Shown: in pieces, positions 39,673 through 51,955 of the stretch
How positions within the stretch are numbered: the stretch's first letter is position 1
Layout of the letters: every line of letters starts with the position of its first letter
From: Onchocerca volvulus
Lineage: Eukaryota > Nematoda > Chromadorea > Rhabditida > Onchocercidae
Assembly: GCA_000499405.2 (NCBI GenBank)
Contig: HG738137.1
Coordinates: forward strand, 19,182,603-19,246,602
Reading direction: 5' to 3'
DNA length: 64,000 nucleotides
The notes under the pieces: generated by a model
What the model was told of the DNA's origin: nothing
The model's database searches: none
What the model saw: only the letters and a program-made list of their open reading frames with translations
Position numbers and translations under genes: made by a program

Positions 39673-39961
39673 ATAGTTAATCAAATCCTTTTACATGAGT
39701 TGTTTGCGGTAAATCTTTGCTCTCTGTGCGAAAAACAAGTGTTTTATTATCCTAATTATAAACTACTCTTTCGGCAATATCCTAAGCGCGCAGATTTCGA
39801 ATTAAATTTCACATTAGTAGCTACGATGGAAGGTTATTTTTCACTTCTGTAATATAAAGCATTTATCACTTGCTTTTTATTTTAGGCAATATCTCAAGCA
39901 CGAAATAGTCGCCTACGAGAAGCTTTTTGGATTGTACCATTTCAATTTCTCATCGATATGA
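39673..39961 (+). CDS. Two-exon coding-like segment, C-terminal, unidentified
   Basis: An open frame up to 39848 (containing VFYYPNYKLLFRQYPKRADF and ELNFTLVATMEGYFSL) ends at a donor CT|GTAATA. The next acceptor TTTTAG (exon from 39886) restores the phase and reads LQYLKHEIVAYEKLFGLYHF, NFSSI and a stop at 39959. The intron is 37 bp, near the lower limit for nematodes. No ATG begins the first part, so it would be an internal or partial exon. No family was recognised. Confidence 0.3.
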
Positions 39962-41158
39962 GCATTTCATCTCATCTAGCATTGGCGAAAACCAAACAGC
40001 ATCGAAGAGACGAGACACACTTTTTTTTTTTTCGAAAATTCAAACGAATAATATAACACATTCATATTTAAGACAATTTCTGATCTATTAGATTCTATCA
40101 CTTACTGGCTATATCTAGCCAAGCTCCGCGTGGCTGGTTTAGATAGTGAAGAAGTAGCAACGTTGTGTCAAAAGTCACGACGAACATTTATATTTCTATT
40201 TGTGTAGATAATCCAGTGAATTAAGCGAAGTGCTTGGTAATAGGCACTACATGACCTTTGTGATGACCTTTAAGAAAATTTATTTGCAGCAACCTCACAT
40301 AATTAAACTGTCACTAGGAATCCACTTCTATAGGTGTATCAGCGGCTTCCTCTCCAGATATCTTACTAGTCTCTATGATTGAAAATATCTCATGCTGAAT
40401 TTGAAATAATGCTTAACAATCCTATTTCTTTTAACCTTTTACTAAATATAGTATATTTCTGCACTAAATGATCGACTAGTTACGATAATTCAAAATCGAT
40501 TGAAATTAATTCTTTTATTAAATATTCAGTTTATGGCAGTGGTTATTTCGATTAATATAATTTACCTGCTATAAATTTTTTGTATCTCACTTCTTTCACA
40601 CGGCATTCTGTGGAATATCACCGATTTTTTTTTTTTTGGAAAATTGCACCAATTAATGGAAATATTTCTTAGCAAAAGCAGCCACTTCATCATAATTAAC
40701 TACTTTTAAAATAGGTCAGCGGAATATTTTACAAATTGCGCAGCAATTCTCCAAAAACATTGCTATTTCGAAATCTACCTGTCATCAATTACATAAATTA
40801 TGAATCTAGAAAAAAACTAGTTGGAAACTGAAATATCCAGTACCAACTCATTGCTTTGCATTGACCCTAAACAATTTTAAATATTATCAATTGAATGTCG
40901 ATCAGTTCCTGAGCTCTCTATTCTTTTCTGAAGTTTTCGCCTTCTTTTCTTTTTATATATCACTTAATATGAAGCTTCATTTTCATTCCTGCATCATTGT
41001 TAGACTTTTGAATATTTTGTCATTTATTGCGCTTTCATGCTACATACTGAACAAACATACAAAAAAGTTCAAAAAACACTTCATACCTCTTCTTTTCTAG
41101 TTCATTTTCTTCTTTCATATTACATAATATCAGCCAGTATGTTTATATTTCTGTTTAG
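39962..41158. other. Non-coding with dispersed repeat
   Basis: It includes a GC hairpin-like stretch at about 40116-40140 (agccaagctccgcgtggctgg) and, at 40157-40200, a 44-base sequence that matches 59612-59655 at 37 of 44 positions. A plus-strand stretch from 40718 (after an AAAATAG acceptor) stays open for about 40 codons but could not be assigned. Confidence 0.45.
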
Positions 41159-41343
41159 AGAACATCAAGATTTGAATAGTGAAGTGAAAAAATTATATAA
41201 TGAATATCAGAACATTCTGAGTTATTTTCTAATTCTCTTATTTCTAACAGGTACAAAAAACAAACTTTATTGATTTGTCCTCTGTGAAAATAATAACATG
41301 TGATTTTTTTCTAGTGGCATATATTTTGATCAGATCTGGTTAA
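41159..41343 (+). CDS. C-terminal exons of a small tail-anchored-type membrane protein (partial)
   Basis: An exon at 41159-41250 (acceptor TCTGTTTAG, donor ACAG|GTAC) reads EHQDLNSEVKKLYNEYQNIL then SYFLILLFL. A second exon from 41315 (acceptor TTTTTTCTAG, 64-bp intron) continues in phase with VAYILIRSG and TAA. The joined end is a coiled-coil-like stretch followed by one hydrophobic helix at the very C-terminus. That plan is typical of tail-anchored proteins such as SNAREs or small ER proteins. The upstream exons were not found, so the family is open. Confidence 0.35.
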
Positions 41344-42190
41344 ATGGATTTAACAATTGGTTGTTTACTGACAATCCACTACGAATCTTTTTTTTTGCAT
41401 AAATTTAGACAAATTTCTTTAATTTTAAAATATATACTCAAGGAAAATGAAAATTTTTGGATCATATGACTATATGTGCTTGCTTTCCGTGTCATCCTAT
41501 TGTTTCCAGTAAAATCTTTGCTCTCATTTCTCAAACAAACTTTCTATCTTTCCAATGTTTATTTATAGACCATATGATTTTCAAATTTCATCTACGTTAT
41601 GACTTATAAGATCTACTTGTCACACGAATCCAGTAGTGACCTGCAGCAAACGTCAAACATATGCCCAATCCCACTCTTTAACAATTGTCGAGACCTGAGA
41701 ATTGGAATCATTAAAAAAGTCATTTGTCGTTGAAAAAATAGAGAATTTCTATTTCGAATTATTATCATACTTTTCTTCTCAACTTGAGGCATAATATCTT
41801 ACATATTCTGATCCTCCTACATATGGTCTTGATCAATCTCGAAACTTCATCTCGTGTTTAGCAAGAATCAATGAAATTTCAAAAATTTCGCACTCTCTTT
41901 TGTTTCAAAACTAAGTATCCAATATGCTGAGTTTTTTCTGCTTTTCTATTGCATGAAATATTTTTTATGAAACAATTATCTTGTTCATTTACTTTTTTTC
42001 AAAATTTCTAAAAAAATATCGATCATTTTAGAAACATCTAATAAGTTTAACAAAACATTCATGGAAGGAAAATAACTCGACCAATAATTTCAGAAAACCA
42101 ATACTACAAGTTGATAGATGGTACTTATTGGTTCGCTTATTTAATCATATATTGATTTGCTTGTTTATTCATGCTCATCGAAGTTATTGG
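41344..42190. other. Intergenic, upstream of Ras-like gene
   Basis: AT-rich sequence; nothing recognised on either strand. Confidence 0.4.
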
Positions 42191-45100
42191 ATGGCTCATA
42201 ATTCAAAATTAACGATCGTTTTCATTGGTTCAGCTCAAAAAGAAGCACTGGTGAAAACTTTAACTTTTTTGTACTTATAATAAATTTTTAGCGAAATGAT
42301 TATGACTTTCAGAATCAGTTTTTTTTGTTCACTACAATACACTGTGAAGGTGATAACAACAGTTTTATTGGGATCAATTCAAGACAAATTATAAAATAAT
42401 GTTGCACAAATGAACTTTATTTATATCATCCTTTCTTTTACAGTTAAAATCTATCTCAAATTTTCCGGTTAAAGCTGGAGAAGATCAAATCGACAGCAAT
42501 GCGGTACGAAAGACACATTATCTACCAAGATATCCATTACTTAACTTATGTTGTTGATGGTTCAGAAGCTATTATTGAATTGATTGATCCAGGCTTGGTA
42601 AACGTATTCTTTAAGCGGATATTTGAGGAGTTTAAAATAAAATTTACTTTTATGAAAACTATCAAAAATGCCAAATAATGTTAAAGTAAATTGAAAGTAA
42701 TTTTAGGAACATACGGGAGCGCGACAAATGTCAATTCGGAAGGCACACGGTGTAATACTATTTTATAAGGCCTCATCACAATCTTCGATTAATCAATTAT
42801 GTGATGTGGCGCCTGATTTTCAAACCATAGAGAATAAAGTTAAGGTGTATCAGTGTATCTAAGGTGTGATAGCTATATCTAAAACGCTTAGGTTAAGGAA
42901 ATTAGTTTTTAACTACTTGACGGTACAGTTATTATTCATTGGAATTTTGTGGTGAAAAGAAACTCTTTAAAAATTCGTACAAAAGAGTTCGTAAGTTCAT
43001 TATCAATTTGACTTTAATACTTAATTTAGAAAAATATAGCTTATTTCGTTGATATACTCAGTTATTTGTTTGAAAAACTGAGCATATCAATGAATTAAGC
43101 TATGCTCCTCCAAATTGAATATTAGGATCAAGCTATTTTTTGTTCGCTTAATTATAAAGAGGGTTTTTAGATATTTAAAAAATTGCATATTGCTAACTTT
43201 CTCGACAGAAAAACACTGCTTCATTATTGTTCATTTATAATAACAAGTTGTATTTTCTCACGCAGTATCAGACAGACGTTTGATGACATAAAATACTTTC
43301 AGGAAAAGATGACCATGAATCCATATAGTAATTCCAAACGCTAGTTTTCCAAAAATTTCAATGTTTTGCCAGCAGATCGTTTTTTTATGGGATAATCTTT
43401 TGAACCTAATTTCTCAACATTTTTTAAACTTATCTAAGCCTGTAAACTCACTGCCCTATATTTTTTTATTTGGAAACATTGTTATAGTTTAAAATATTTG
43501 TAAAATGCGATTACAGCACCGATATTTTTAATTGCAAATGAGGATATAGACGAAAGAAGCTCTGAGCCAGCATTTGCATTGACATTTCAAAAATATAAAT
43601 CAGATTCAGTATCTCCGCTGATGATCGAAAGTGCTGCTAAGATAAAAACTAGTTCGGATTTAACGAAATTGCAGGTTAGAACTTTCTTGTTTGAAGCAAT
43701 TCAAAATGTACCATAATTTCCCCAATTTTTGATAATGATAATAAACAAAAATACTAATGTAAAAATGTCGTTATCATACAACGTCCCAAATGTTTCCTTA
43801 TAGATATACTTACTTTTTTTTTACGTCTCCGTAAGGATATGTTTTCCGCCAAAACGCAGTAAAGATAAACATATTCCCACCAAAACGCTCTGATTAACAG
43901 ATAAACAAAGTGGAATTACCAAACATAAGAGAACACATTGAAAATCAGGAAAGGAGAAGGAGCCCCAAAAGGATTCAAAAGGTTCGGATTTTAGAGCAGA
44001 ATTAATTCAAGTTCGATAGCAATTCTAGTTCAACATACAGTTCAATTCGGAGTTTCTACATCGACACAGCGACAATTTTGCAACGACAGATTGACCAGAA
44101 ATAGCAACATATCGACAGTCAAGGAATTCTATTCTTCTCTACAAGTGACAAAGGAAAGAATAATTCAGTGATCAATTTGCTTGGATATTCTCAAATAATT
44201 TCGAGGACAGTTCGGGTGCAATGAACCTGTCTTGATCCATCCAAATAATGCCTCGCAGAAGATCAGACATAGGTCGTCGTACTCGCAAAACAGAAAAAAT
44301 GCGACGATTAAGAAGACAAAGACTGGCTCAAATGCGTGGAGAACGACGTCCAACCAGACTTGTGGATTTCGAGCGTAGATGAAAGTGGATGAAAGACGTC
44401 GACGAAAAACAGCATATCAGCTTCAAAAATAACTCTGTGCTCAGCAATCACGTGATTAGCTAGCTGTACATCGATGGCATTGCATTGTCTTTTCGCAGTG
44501 CTTTGGGCTGGAACGTTAATAGTCTCGAAACACTTTCAAAAGTGTAAAAAAAGTAAAGACAATTATATTGATATGAAAGGCCAATTGAATTAAAATAATG
44601 CTGAAAGAGCTTTGAACTCAAATAGTTGATATCTCAAATTTGTCATTTTTAACTTTTAACTCAGTCAGCCAAAGTTAAAAATTAACTAGTCATAAGAATA
44701 ATTAGTAGCTTAGGATAACAGTATAACGTTACGTTGCAAGTTTCTTCCGTAAATGATTGGATGGTAAGTGAAAGGGGAGTTTGGAAGCAAAGACATAAGC
44801 TTTAGCAATGATAGATCAACAAATTGCTTCCCGTAACGTTTGAAATATTAATAGATATTACTGTGTGATAGAAAATTTTTTTTAAACAATTTTTTTCTAA
44901 AATGAGTTAGAAGGAAATTGCTCAAAGTCTAATCGAATGATTAGTTGCTAATCGACAAAATTATAATAAAAGATTGTGACAAATGACAAATTGTAATGAA
45001 AGATTGTGATAAATGACAAATTGTGATAAAAGATTATATGTGATAGTGACAAATGTAAATGACAAACAGTTGGTGGCATAAAAAAAATTATAATTCCTTG

Positions 45101-45612
45101 CTATGCGGATGAATCTGCAGAATGTTAAACCTTTTTGCGGTCTCTGACCATGTCTGATGATAGTTTTTAGAAAGCATGAAGAAGCGAAAAAAAAACCTTA
45201 GTGGTAAGGTCCTACACGATATCGGTTCTTTTGAGGTCGGCGTTATATGAAGGTAATCTGTTCTATATGAATAATTTAAGAATGAATCATTGGAAATTTA
45301 GAAAAAGAAAAAATACAGTAGTGATAATGATGATGATAATTTCTACGGTAATGTTTCCGGAAGCATGACTTTTTGGATTTTCAGAGCCAAAATGTAGCAG
45401 ATTTGTTTGGAACGTATTGCAAGTCTTTTTCTGTAACGATACCGAACTACGATGAAACATTAAAATTTATGGAGGAAATGATTAGAACAATTCGATTACA
45501 ACAGGAACAACAAGAAAATAGTTTACTACAATGGTTTAGTAAAATAAAACATAAGAAGACTGCAAGAAAAACGGAAGCTAAAGTTGACTCTAAACTATGT
45601 TCAATTACTTAA
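42191..45612 (+). CDS. Diverged Ras-like small GTPase fold protein with CaaX box
   Basis: Five exons: 42191-42250, 42475-42597, 42707-42854, 43517-43674 and 45385-45612, giving 238 residues with all phases consistent. The order of elements follows Ras: KLTIVFIGSAQKEAL (strand 1 and P-loop position), YVVDGSEAIIELIDPGLE (strands 2/3 and the DxxG position), RKAHGVILFYKASSQSSINQ (strand 4), PIFLIANEDID (strand 5, NKxD position), and FSVTIPNYDETLKFMEEMIR (last strand and helix). The basic tail ends CSIT, a CaaX motif fitting prenylation and membrane attachment. The nucleotide motifs are broken: no GxxxxGK[ST], DPGLE instead of DTAGQE, NEDID instead of NKxD. It is probably a pseudo-GTPase. Exon 2 uses a weak acceptor (GTTAAAG); the stronger one at 42443 gives a stop. 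AATAAA is at 45678. The 1.7-kb last intron holds a Helitron relic. Confidence 0.7.
43023..43116 (-). ncRNA. Candidate miRNA-like hairpin, antisense in intron 3 of Ras-like gene
   Basis: 43023-43063 and 43076-43116 form 41-base arms around a 12-base loop. Aligning the left arm with the reverse complement of the right shows 33 of 41 identical positions. Five differences are A/G changes that become U-G wobbles if the minus strand is transcribed, leaving only three mismatches; from the plus strand they would be A-C mismatches. The 94-nt length and a single long stem fit a nematode miRNA precursor. A decayed palindromic transposon is the alternative. Confidence 0.4.
44248..44440 (+). mobile_element. 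Helitron-type helicase N-terminal relic
   Basis: An ORF from 44248 to 44382 reads MPRRRSDIGRRTRKTEKMRR, continues RLAQMRGERRPTRLVDFERR, and stops. A one-frame shift then gives VDERRRKTAYQLQK. The MPRRRSDIGRRTR start and the Arg-rich, Gln-rich continuation are typical of the N-terminus of Helitron Rep/helicase proteins. Only the first ~60 residues remain. The flanks (about 43800-44600) are more GC-rich and probably part of the same insertion. It lies in the last intron of the Ras-like gene. Confidence 0.6.
44940..45070. repeat. ~30-bp imperfect tandem repeat
   Basis: Three to four imperfect copies of a unit like gacaaattgtaataaaagattgtgataaat lie in the last intron of the Ras-like gene. Confidence 0.65.
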
Positions 45613-48600
45613 ATTATTTAAAATAATTGACTACATATAATCACTTCAATTAGTGAATCTCAAAGACTTTTTTCAATAATAAACATTTCCTTAGTAGGAG
45701 AATTTAGCTTCAAAAAATGCTAAAATCTTGTTAATCATTATTTTTCATCTTTATTAGAATTGTTTAAAATCATTAAATTTTATATTTTTGCCAGTTGAAT
45801 GAATTTATCAATAAAATTCAAAAGCTTCATATCATAATTACATTATGTGTTAATATGTTATACTGTGTTACATCATTTTGATATTGGCACTTTATAATTT
45901 TACATTACAACGAAAAAATTAGTGAGACTCTGTAATTAAGTCAAATTATCTCTACAAGTATTCAGATTCGGATATTTGCTGAATAATCACATTCAAATTA
46001 TTGGATAAAAAGAAAGATCTGGAAATTTCACGACAGCTAATTTAGGCAAAACGGAGTGATGTTTGATGAATTATTCATACTCATCAATCTACTTATTTAA
46101 GAAGCAAAGTTGAATGAAATCTTATAATACGGTATATCAATTCTTTCCGGGCAAAAAAAAAAGAAAAAAAAAAAGAAGTTAGTCAAATGATTTGCCCGAT
46201 AATTTTTCCTATTTATTTAACTCAAATTATATTTTTCATTTCGACTGTCCAGAAAGTTTTAAACTATGAGGATATGTCGTACAAAATTTTGCTTTTTTTA
46301 TTCAAAATATCGAGATCTCTATGTTCATTTTTAAAGCATCGCATCTATCTTTGGTACTGACTCATCAAATTAGATGTAAGAAAATTATCACTGATGATTT
46401 CTTAATGGCAGATTCTTCAAAAAACGATTCTTTTGCCGGGAGCGACCAAAATATCTTTCTAATCAGACTTTTTGTTCTGCCTTGTCTCACTCCGTCATGT
46501 ATTTCACTGAACTCTAAAATTCAAAAAATGTATTTCTTGTTGTTATGAATGTCCAGCTTCATTCTTTGCGACAATATTATATCAAAAAAGAGTTTGATAC
46601 AAAGCCTAGGCAGAACTAGAGAGTGATTGCTATAGTTGACATAGAGATGAAGCGAGAAGCCAGTTTACTCTCGACGAACGGATTATATCTGTTATTCGAC
46701 TGATCAACAAAATTAGAAAATTTGCAAAAAATTTTCCCGGAAAATGTTAGGGAAAAACCTTTTCTGCAATGATCTCAAAATCGGATAATTAAACCGACGA
46801 GTGTAGAAGAGCCGATTGTGATGATGAATTTTATTCGGTAACAGTTATGTGAAATAAAGTAAGGAGAAGAAAACTTAACAACGCGGAAAATGCATAAAAA
46901 CTTTAAATGAAGAATGAAAATGAGATGAACAACAGAATAAGAATTAGATTGAACAGCCGAATAAAAACAACAAATTACTCCTATTTTACAGATAACACCC
47001 CTTTTATAGTCATGTTGTTCAAACATCATTATAGACATGATACAGTGGGATGAATATAAGACCGAAATTACTTGCATGAGTCAGCGATTTTATGAAGATA
47101 AGGCTGAAAATCAGAATTACATTAGATATGTGAATTAGTTCTCAGTATTTACTATTGAAGATAAAGCTAGGGAATCGGAGACAAAGATGGGAATTAGATA
47201 TCACATCATAACAATCATTTATATTCATGGTAATTGATAATTCACTGAAATTTGGTACAAGTACTTCGAATATTTGGATACACTTATTTTCAATCCGGCT
47301 TTTTCGACAATAACTGATCGCTAAGAGTCGTGAAAGTAATTTGTGAAAGGTTTTTTTATTGGGGATTAGGACTTGATAGAGATAATTTTGTTGTGTAATG
47401 AAGTCCTCGGAATGACGAATTTTGTTGTCACAACCACGGTATATAACGAATTAATGAATATCGATAATGCAACTGATAATCTGGACTTCTTTTTGATAAG
47501 AGGGAAGTTATCTGCGGATTGAAGATTAATTGAATTTGATAGAGCTTGAAAAAATACTGCTCGTCGAATACGGATCAGAGCAAAGAAATGAGTGAATCCC
47601 TTCAGATAAAAATCCTTTTTATAGTGATATTGTTTACTACATGCGAATCCTAAAACAATTTACAACATATTAACTTCTAGCGCGAAGAGAGATAATTTAC
47701 AATATGTTATCATAGCGCAAAGAAAATCGTCTACTCCGTGTAACCATAGCATAGCACAATTTACAATATGTTAATTATAGCATAAAGATCAAAAGATACC
47801 AAGATATTTGTTTATATCGCGATATTTTTATAACACAGAGATTTCTGATGATTTCTTCATATCCATATTCCAAAAAATATCTCGGTTTTTCCAATACTAT
47901 GCATATATTTAATAAGTAACGATAATTCTCCCTTTTATGAAAACATATGTTGTCCGCAGAATGGTATAATAAATATAGAACTTCTTTAGGGCAATTAATC
48001 CTTTCACTTTAGAGCAATTAAAGTTTTAAGTCTTGTCCGGAAAAAAAGCGACTTTTGTTTTTGGTTTTCCAGAAAAGTTTAATACGATTTTTCGATCTTT
48101 TCATTTGTTCATTTCAAATGCATATGCAAATATTGTTTCGAAATTATTTATAGATTATCACATTCCTAAGCATTAAACAATATGCTCCCAGTTTTGATTT
48201 GAAAAAGTGAGGAGACAAAACTTCTCCAAACAGATAACAGATATTCGGTGAAAAGTAAAAGATTTTCTTTAATCCATGTTTTTAGTGAAAATCATTCATT
48301 TCTTTTTTCCTTACCTATTCCAATCATCGTGGTTTTTTAGCGACTGCTTATTTTTGCGATTTCCAATCTTACTAGAAAGCTTAAAGTCTTATTTTTGAAA
48401 ATTGAGTGGCCCGTTGGAGAAAGAGTTAATCTTCCAAACAAATTACGAAAGTTTTCTTGATTTTTCCATTGTTCGATGCATAACAGTTATTTTTTCCAAT
48501 TATAAAACAATTAAGAATCCATTACTTCGATAATACAGAAAGCCGAAATTTTGTAAGTAGGTGACTGTAAGATGACAATAATCAGAAAAAAGTGTTTTGT

Positions 48601-51600
48601 CCCAGCCTTCAACTCTCTTGAAAAGACGAACAGAATTTTGAATGTTAAGAACATTTTTATTAAAATAAGCGAAAATCTAAAAAATTCTCAACCCACAATT
48701 CAGTACTTTATTCCGGAGAATAAAACTGCTCAAGTTATGAATCTTCGAAAGAAATAAATCTTTCTCACTCAGTGGTTTGCATATCTGTCGTAATGCAATA
48801 GTATCTTCGTCCACTTAGGCTCTTTAGTTCGATCTGAAATGCTTCTTGAAATTTAAATCTTCTTAGTTTAAGGTCGAAAAATATGTTTGCGCTTTGCTGA
48901 AAAACAATGCAAATTAAAAAAAAAAAAAAAAACGCCGAAGGTATAATAATTAGACAGTAAGAAGAATTGGCGACAAGTGATCTTGCATGGCATAAAAACT
49001 TGTGAAAAATATTCTCTGGCAAATATTTATCGATTCTTATAGCTTATTTGTGATTTGTTATTATCATGTCAGTGAATTAATTTTTCATGATCACTTGTTA
49101 AAAGCGTGATTCATTTATTCATATTATTTTGATTTCCAATTGTTCGCGAACATTGATCACAACTTGATCAAATTTTTGCTGAATTATATAAATTAAATTT
49201 TGGCTTCATAAATTTAATAATCATTCAAACAAAAACTAGTCGAGAGACCAGAAAATTTACTTTCTCATAACGTGGAACAATTACTGAAGAGCCATTAAGA
49301 ATCTCTGGTAAGTGCTTAAAACTAAGAAACTTAGGCATTTTATTTGAACTGAATTCAACGAATTTTGTTTTTGGATTTTTTGAAAGCTCATCAGATCGAT
49401 TGATCAGATTAATCCGGTATTTATATGTTCTACACTAATAAAAATATAAATATTCCTTGTTACTCCTTACATAACTTTACAAGGTCTTCAATTCCTTCCA
49501 AATTTTGATACAGCGTTGCATTCGAATAGGTTCGTATTTCTATATAGATATATCTATTTATTTATTTTTTTTTTCTATCTTTTTTTTTTTTTTAAATGAT
49601 AGGTAAAAGTAAATAAGCGAACAGAATTTACTGACCACGTCTTCATTAACAGACTGAATTTACTGACCACGCAGAAGCCGTGTCCAGCTAGCTCTAGTTT
49701 ATTTTATGTCTTCATGTCCAGAACAAATTATATAAATAAGAATGTTTTGCTTTTAAAATTGAGATTTTTTTGAAAAGGGCAATGATATTATGTTTAAAAA
49801 TGAGTATTAATGTGCAATGAAAAAGGTTCGTTTCGATTCTTATTTATAGAGTAATAGAGAATATGATTGTAAAATTTTTTCAATTAAAGCAAATTCTGCG
49901 CTAATTTCGGATCTTTCATAGATTCCATAGGATACGACTTTAAGTGAAGGTTCTCCTATCTAACACTGACTGACGTCTTTTATATTGATTCAACTATTAA
50001 ATGATTATTTAGTCTAAGTTTTTTTTTGTTTCATCTCATTCTATGATGAACTGTAATTACTATAATAACTACTTTCTTTAAAATTGTAAATCAAAAGCAA
50101 TGACTTTGAATGAATCTTTGTAGGAATCATACTTCGTTCACATTCTTAAATACAACTGCTGCCATTTATAAATATATTTCTTCAAAAGATAATTAATAAT
50201 AAGTAATAATTTATGATAAATAAATACGATAAAAATATTTAATATGCTAAATTAATTCTACATAAATACTTTACGTTCTATATAGGACAAATTTAATAAT
50301 AAACACTATATGTAAAAGAATTTTGATGAAATATTAAAAGGAATATCATAAAATTAAAAAATATATAATATGAAAAAAGAAAAAAATTCGTAAGAAGTAA
50401 AAAATATTCAAGAACAGTAAATAATGTTCAAGAGTAGTAAATAATTGCTTAATCAATTACAACACACACAGTATATCATTTTTTTTCTAGGTAAATTGAA
50501 ATAAAAATAAAACAATAAGGAATATAACTAAATAAAGTAAAAACTTGAAAAAAAAGTGGGAGAGAATTAGATTTCACAAAAAGATCTAATTATATGTACG
50601 TTCCCGCGCACATGTGAATAACATGATGATTAATCATCACGGCAAACAATGTAATAATACAATTATGTGTGATCAGAGGAAACCACAAATTTCTTTTCGA
50701 CCTTTCATCGATCCTCGCTACAGCTTGCGCTTCGCTCAGAAAAAAAGAAAAAAAAAAATAAGACAACATAAAAAAAAAAGCAGCAACAAATGACTTTCTT
50801 TTTTTGTTTGAGGTCATCCAACGAAGTCAAAAAAGAAAAAAAAGAGTTAGGATTTGGTTTTCTAGGTTGGTGATGTATTTTTTTTTTTGCTTTTTTTATT
50901 CTTTCTAAAGAACGTAGAGGAAGGAAAATCGTGCATGTTAATTTTTTGGTTCTTTGTTATTTTTATTAGTAAAACCAATAGTTTTAACATTTTAATTCTA
51001 TAATCTTTTTAAGATTTTTAGTACCATAGTAGATTTTTACATCTCCAGAAATACACAATTTAATTTGTAAAGAGATAGTTTGTGGGATGGTTATATCAAA
51101 AAACGGAAAGAAGATATGTAAAACTAAACGATTTCTAAAACTTTGCTATTTTAAAATTAAAAATTTCGATTAGTGTTAAATTGTTTCTCAAATTGTTGTT
51201 TAATTACTTTATATATTATTGTATTGAATCAGATGCACAAATAGAATAATATGAACATGCTTGATGATAATGCAGTATGTGTTGAGAAAGATCTGATCGC
51301 TAATTTTTAAAGAATTCTTTAAATGGTAAGTAATCACTCAGCAAGTTAAATAATCCATTGAACTTAAGGTACATAACGCAAGTTCTAGAAATGATTTATT
51401 TATATTTTATATCATTTAGCATTCTATCCTGTTATACTTTCAATTTTTAAAATCTCTGTAAAGAATTGTGATCGAAAAAGATCCAGTTCTATGCCGATTT
51501 TTCAGAATTTTAGAAAATCAGCATCTGAGACTGGAAAAGTTTGCAAAAAAAATGAAGTAGCTGGCTAAGCCAATTGCTACAATAAACTGAATGCGAAGTG

Positions 51601-51955
51601 CGGTGCAGACTACCATATGAAATGAAATACTTAAACGCAGAGGTTAAAGAATGACCTTTAATTAGTGACAGCGCAGTTCCACGAATGATTTCAAAGCACA
51701 TTTATAATAAAACTCATTTCCAGATTGCACAAGGGATGATTTCAAAGCCGAACTTTCTTTAACTTCAGAGGATGAAAGATTGAAATGAGGGACAAAGTGT
51801 TGGCAAGCAGAGATCAATGTCGGCTTGTGATGCTTACTACTACTGCTGCTGCTACTGTTGCCGCAAAAAGTGTGTTGTAAAGTGTAAGCTGATGTTATGT
51901 TGCTCGAGGGCAATTCTTGAAGTTCGAAGCTAAAATCATTCAAGCACTGAGATAG
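45613..51955. other. Gene-free stretch of 6.3 kb
   Basis: No convincing exon was found on either strand; the open frames are short and AT-driven. Seen here: three imperfect copies of (c/t)aatttacaa(c/t)at(a/g)tta at about 47649, 47691 and 47756, and a 16-base direct repeat gaatttactgaccacg at 49624 and 49656. The last ~150 bp (51800-51955) is GC-richer and may be the promoter of the calponin-repeat gene. Confidence 0.45.
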
